Positions 60,414-64,000 of a stretch of 64,000 bases of DNA are shown here, one piece after another; positions within the stretch are counted from its first letter, which is position 1; every line of letters starts with the position of its first letter. The position numbers and the translations under genes are program-made. Source of the DNA: Flavobacterium kingsejongi (lineage in GTDB: Bacteria > Bacteroidota > Bacteroidia > Flavobacteriales > Flavobacteriaceae); contig NZ_CP020919.1 in the NCBI RefSeq assembly GCF_003076475.1, positions 2,666,001-2,730,000 of the forward strand. The letters are read 5' to 3'. The notes beneath the pieces are model-generated. The model saw only the letters and a program-made list of their open reading frames with translations, had not been told where the DNA came from and made no database searches.

Positions 60414-61337
60414 ATGGAACTTAATTCCAAAATATATGTTGCCGGGCACCGTGGTATGGTAGGAAGTGCTATCCTTGCCAATTTACAGCAAAAAGGATAC
60501 ACCAATATCATCACCCGTACCTCTGAAACGCTCAACCTGATTGACCAACAGCAAACTGCTGCTTTTTTTGAAGCGGAAAAACCGGAATATGTTTTCCTGG
60601 CGGCTGCCAAAGTAGGAGGGATCGTTGCCAATAATACCTACAGGGCTGATTTTCTGTATGAAAACATAATGATTCAAAGCAATGTTATTCATGAGAGTTA
60701 TCGGAATAATGTGACCAAACTGATGTTTTTAGGATCTTCCTGTATTTATCCTAAACTGGCGCCACAGCCTTTGAAAGAAGAATCGCTGTTGACAGGTTTG
60801 TTGGAAGAAACTAATGAACCGTATGCGATTGCTAAAATCGCCGGGATTAAGATGTGCGATGCCTACCGCGATCAATATGGTTGCAATTTTATTTCCGTTA
60901 TGCCAACTAACTTATACGGATTCAACGATAATTATGATTTGCAGAATTCCCATGTGCTTCCTGCCTTGCTTCGTAAATTCCACGAGGCTAAAATTGCTGG
61001 TGATCCTACAGTAACAGTATGGGGAACGGGAACACCATTGCGTGAATTCCTTCATGCTTCTGATATGGCAGATGCATGTGTGTACCTGATGGAGCAATAT
61101 GATGCCAAAGGATTTGTAAATATTGGTACCGGAATTGAAATTTCGATTAAAGGCCTTGCAGAACTGGTGAAGAAAATTGTGGGCTATACCGGAGCTATCG
61201 TTTTTGATACGACTAAACCAGACGGTACCCCAAGAAAATTAATGGATGTGACGAAATTGGAAAATTTGGGCTGGAAATTTAATATTGCCTTAGAACAGGG
61301 AATCCAACAAGTATATTCAGAGAAATTTTTATCATAA
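60414..61337 (+). CDS. fcl: GDP-L-fucose synthase
   Basis: The 307-residue SDR enzyme has AGHRGMVGSAILANL (cofactor site), AAAKVGGIVANNTY, the catalytic region SSCIYP with EPYAIAKIAGIKMC, and NLYGFNDNYDLQNSHVLPAL. It epimerises and reduces the product of Gmd to GDP-L-fucose. The order gmd-fcl-GT2 strongly suggests fucose in the local polysaccharide. Confidence 0.97.
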   Translation: MELNSKIYVAGHRGMVGSAILANLQQKGYTNIITRTSETLNLIDQQQTAAFFEAEKPEYVFLAAAKVGGIVANNTYRADFLYENIMIQSNVIHESYRNNVTKLMFLGSSCIYPKLAPQPLKEESLLTGLLEETNEPYAIAKIAGIKMCDAYRDQYGCNFISVMPTNLYGFNDNYDLQNSHVLPALLRKFHEAKIAGDPTVTVWGTGTPLREFLHASDMADACVYLMEQYDAKGFVNIGTGIEISIKGLAELVKKIVGYTGAIVFDTTKPDGTPRKLMDVTKLENLGWKFNIALEQGIQQVYSEKFLS

Positions 61338-61344
61338 TACAGGC

Positions 61345-62184
61345 ATGGCACAGAAAATATCGGTTATTACCATAAATTATAATGACAAAGAAGGGCTTGA
61401 AAAAACACTTCAGAATGTAACGAATCAGAAGAATGCTGATTTTGAATTCATCGTGATCGATGGTGCAAGTTCGGATGGGAGCAAAGAGCTGATTGAACAC
61501 TATGCCGATAAAATCGATTATTGGATCAGCGAACCGGATAAAGGGATTTATAATGCCATGAACAAAGGGATTCTCGCTGCCAAAGGTGATTTCTTGATTT
61601 TTATGAATAGCCGGGATACCTTTTATGATGAGAATGTACTGGCTACGGTTTCAGGGCAATTGACAGCCGACCATGGTATTTATTATGGCGATACCTTTAT
61701 GCTGAAAACCAACTCCAAAAGAAGAAAAACATTTCCGGAAAAACTGTCATTTTCCTTTTTCTATTCGAGCTGCATCAACCACCAATCTACCTTTATTAAA
61801 AGGCAATTATTTTTTGATCACTTCCTGTACAATGAAAGCTATAAAATTGTAGCCGACTGGGAATTTTTTATTTATACTATCTGCCATCAAAATGTACCTT
61901 ACAAATACCTGAATTGCCTCATCAGTAATTATGATTATACGGGGATCTCTTCTACAAACCAGTATGATGCCGTTTCCAGAAAAGAGAAACAACAGACTTT
62001 TGAAAAATATTTTCCTTTATTCATCGAAGATTATAAAAGGGTAGCCGAACTCAATTCCAAGCGTATAGGCCAGGTATTTCATATTAAGGAATATCCTATA
62101 GCGTGGAAAGTACTAAAGGGGATGTTAAGCTTCCTGACCGCACTGCTGCCTAAAAAATCCAGGACAGCAGATACGGAATCGTAA
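61345..62184 (+). CDS. GT2-family glycosyltransferase, paralogue of 57402-58247
   Basis: The 279-residue enzyme has ISVITINYNDKEGLEKTLQNVTNQKNADFEFIVIDGAS, DKGIYNAMNKGI, and the metal-site region IFMNSRDTFYDENV, in which the common NSGD becomes NSRD. It starts 7 bases after fcl and may use GDP-fucose. It ends in a hydrophobic helix (KGMLSFLTALLPKKS) that may anchor it to the membrane. Confidence 0.9.
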   Translation: MAQKISVITINYNDKEGLEKTLQNVTNQKNADFEFIVIDGASSDGSKELIEHYADKIDYWISEPDKGIYNAMNKGILAAKGDFLIFMNSRDTFYDENVLATVSGQLTADHGIYYGDTFMLKTNSKRRKTFPEKLSFSFFYSSCINHQSTFIKRQLFFDHFLYNESYKIVADWEFFIYTICHQNVPYKYLNCLISNYDYTGISSTNQYDAVSRKEKQQTFEKYFPLFIEDYKRVAELNSKRIGQVFHIKEYPIAWKVLKGMLSFLTALLPKKSRTADTES

Positions 62185-62376
62185 ATAAGAATTGTTTCGG
62201 GAATTAATTGGAGTCTTTACGGCACACGGTCACTTTTAAGAACTTTCGTTAAGAATAGCATATTCTTATTATAAATTTATTGTAAAAGCTATGATTGTTC
62301 CTCCAATTATGGGTAAATTGGAATTGGTAACGCGATATTTTTTAACAAATTCGCGGGTTTAAAACAATAAAATCAA

Positions 62377-62384
62377 TACTTTTG
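62377..62384 (+). promoter_or_regulatory. Flavobacterial -7 element (TACTTTTG)
   Basis: A TAnnTTTG match lies 51 bases before the next ATG. It suggests a separate transcript for the following gene. Confidence 0.5.
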
Positions 62385-62435
62385 CGCGCCTTCTGTAGCG
62401 GGCTAATTTAGTTGAAGAATAAGAGATATAAGAAT

Positions 62436-63347
62436 ATGAAGAAAATTCACGTAGGTTTCCTTTTATCCTATGACTACGATAAGATAAAGCTTTCCCTTCC
62501 GCCTGTATATAAGGATGCTGATAGAATTTTTATTGCGATGGACCAGGAGCTAAGAACCTGGACCGGAAATAAATTTGAAGTGGATCCTTCCTTTTTTGAG
62601 TGGATCAAAGCGTTTGATGTTGACCATAAAATAGAATTCTATAGCGATAATTTTTTCGTTCCGGAGCTTACGGCGATTGAAAATGATACGCGCGAAAGGC
62701 ATTTGTTGTCTTTAAAGATGGGTATTGGCAATTGGCTGATCCAGGTCGATAGCGATGAGTATTTTATTGATTTTGGGAAGTATGTCCGCGATTTAAAAAA
62801 ACACGACCATTTTCTGGATCATCCGGAGCGTAATCCGGTACAAATTTCAGGGTTCCACCTTGATGTTTATAAGTACCTGGACGATGGCTTACTGTATGTA
62901 AAAAACGCATCCAAAGTATTGCTGGCGACCAATTACCCCAATTACAAATATGCGCGCCAAAGTAAAGAACGGATCATCTATACCGATAATCTGGTCCTGC
63001 ATGAATCGTTGGCCCGTACTGAAGCTGATTTGCGGTACAAGCTGAAGAATTGGGGGCATAATGACGAACTAAATAAAACGTTCCTGGAGAAATGGCTGAA
63101 AGCGGATAAGCACAACTACCATGAAATCAAGGATGTTTTTTACCTTGATGCTACACAATGGAAAGAGTTGGGTTATTTGCCTACCAAGAACATACAAGAG
63201 CTGAAACAGCACTTTAATGAGATTGATTGTGTGAATGTGACCCAAGTATTCCTTTGGAAGAAAAACTTCGGGCAATGGTTCAAGCACCTTAAGGTATTTA
63301 AAATGGGAAAGAAGCCATTTTTTAACCCTAATTTCAAGATCAAATAA
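62436..63347 (+). CDS. glycosyltransferase-like protein (GT2/GT92-like)
   Basis: The 303-residue protein reads MKKIHVGFLLSYDYDKIKLS and contains an IQVDSDEYFIDFG motif (DxD-like, metal and sugar donor) and KLKNWGHNDELNKTFLEKWLKADKHNYHEI. It resembles glycosyltransferases of family 92 or the GT2 clan; donor and acceptor are unknown. Two in-frame TTGs upstream were not used because the ATG at 62436 gives a clean start. Confidence 0.75.
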   Translation: MKKIHVGFLLSYDYDKIKLSLPPVYKDADRIFIAMDQELRTWTGNKFEVDPSFFEWIKAFDVDHKIEFYSDNFFVPELTAIENDTRERHLLSLKMGIGNWLIQVDSDEYFIDFGKYVRDLKKHDHFLDHPERNPVQISGFHLDVYKYLDDGLLYVKNASKVLLATNYPNYKYARQSKERIIYTDNLVLHESLARTEADLRYKLKNWGHNDELNKTFLEKWLKADKHNYHEIKDVFYLDATQWKELGYLPTKNIQELKQHFNEIDCVNVTQVFLWKKNFGQWFKHLKVFKMGKKPFFNPNFKIK

Positions 63348-63352
63348 AACGG

Positions 63353-64000
63353 TTAGCGTTCTAAAACGAAACGGTAAACATTTAAATATTCAGAGGCTGC
63401 TTTTTTCCAATCAAAAAAAGCAGCTCTTTCTTTCATTTTCTGACTCACTATCGCTTCGTTCTGGTTGAAATGATTCAGCCCCTGCACTACTATTTCTTTC
63501 ATGTATTCCGGGTCAAAATTGTCCCAATAGTATGCATGTTCACCGCCAATTTCGGGTAATGAGGTATAATTCGATAAAAAAACCGGTTTTCCAAAACGCA
63601 TCGCTTCAATAGGAGGGAGCCCAAATCCTTCGCGAATTGATGGAAAGGCGAATGCAAGGCAGTGCTGCAAGAAAAATTGTTTTCCTGCTTCATCTACTTT
63701 TCCGGTGAGGAAGACTTTATCTTCCAATTTGTTGTCCCTGATATATTCCTTAATCACGTTACCATATTCATGGCTGTCATTTCCCGACAGGACCAGATTA
63801 ACGTCCGGCATAAGGGCAATCATTTTTACCAGTGAGAGGAAATTTTTACGCTCCTGGAAATCACCAATGCTGTAAATAAAAGGGCGATCCGTTGGGATTG
63901 ATGTGCTGTAATCCTGGGTGTCAAGGATGGTAGTAATAGGATTGCCATTGTGAATGATATATTCCGGTACTTTGGGGACATCAAAATACTGATGGGTTTG
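63353..64000 (-). CDS. GT4-family glycosyltransferase (partial, 5' end beyond window)
   Basis: The open frame reaches the right window edge, so the 5' end is missing; about 215 residues of the C-terminal half are visible. They include FIYSIGDFQERKNFLSLVKM, LSGNDSHEYGNVIKEYIRD and the donor-binding AFPSIREGFGLPPIEAMRFGKPVFLS. The stop lies 5 bases from the end of the preceding plus-strand gene, so the two genes converge. It belongs to the same polysaccharide locus. Confidence 0.9.
   Translation of the reverse strand, partial: QTHQYFDVPKVPEYIIHNGNPITTILDTQDYSTSIPTDRPFIYSIGDFQERKNFLSLVKMIALMPDVNLVLSGNDSHEYGNVIKEYIRDNKLEDKVFLTGKVDEAGKQFFLQHCLAFAFPSIREGFGLPPIEAMRFGKPVFLSNYTSLPEIGGEHAYYWDNFDPEYMKEIVVQGLNHFNQNEAIVSQKMKERAAFFDWKKAASEYLNVYRFVLER

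Noticed and set aside
1..64000. tRNA, rRNA and riboswitch genes
   Set aside because: Reading both strands by eye I did not find a convincing tRNA cloverleaf, rRNA segment or riboswitch aptamer. A covariance-model scan would be needed to be sure.

Overview
The window looks like a chromosomal segment of a Flavobacterium-type member of the Bacteroidetes. The evidence is a TamB gene followed by a lipid-anchored TamA-like (TamL) gene, a TonB-dependent receptor with an N-terminal carboxypeptidase-like domain, a DUF4834 protein, 2TM-domain sensor kinases, a histone-H1-like small protein, and several -7 promoter motifs of the flavobacterial TAnnTTTG type. The base composition is moderate in the housekeeping parts and clearly AT-richer around 37-45 kb.

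Layout. 0-8 kb: the end of an rRNA pseudouridine synthase gene and the convergent tamB-tamL operon. 8-18.5 kb: a single-domain response regulator, a NYN/OST-HTH protein, a PLP-dependent acyl-CoA(ACP) transferase of the AONS/SPT family, a lipoprotein, a GNAT-like protein, an outer-membrane protein, then DUF4834-YfhO-glycosyltransferase. 18.5-28 kb: metabolic and transport genes (TonB receptor, PhzF, AlkC-like HEAT protein, HxlR regulator, PA2169-type bundle, MFS plus DeoR pair, zinc alcohol dehydrogenase). 28-45 kb: an accessory region. It holds small secreted proteins, a papain-like protease, an AraC/nitrilase pair, a GAF histidine kinase, at least six sites of a dispersed palindromic (REP/MITE-like) repeat, and three copies of one IS3-family element, two of them in a nested tandem that splits a small gene with a 3-bp target duplication. 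45-50 kb: a histone-H1-like gene and a LytS/LytTR module with three 2TM domains. 50-55.4 kb, minus strand: stress and envelope genes, an S41 protease, and a CtaA-CCA-TsaC run. 55.4-64 kb: a surface polysaccharide locus with a FdtA-like cupin, two GT4s, two related GT2s flanking a GDP-L-fucose pathway (gmd, fcl), an FkbM methyltransferase and a further glycosyltransferase.

How the parts fit. TamB and TamL would act together in the envelope. YfhO and its neighbour glycosyltransferase probably act on lipid-linked glycans. The gmd/fcl pair supplies GDP-fucose to the flanking glycosyltransferases. LytS and LytTR form a signalling pair, with two free 2TM proteins encoded between them.

The features most worth a second look are the dispersed repeat family, one copy of which supplies the C-terminus of a protein; the nested IS tandem and the roughly 60-residue gene it interrupts; a 48-residue Cys/His-rich protein too short for ordinary gene calling; and a recurring CTGTTGCAnTGCAACAG palindrome. 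Functions are read from sequence patterns and memory of families; no database search was run.
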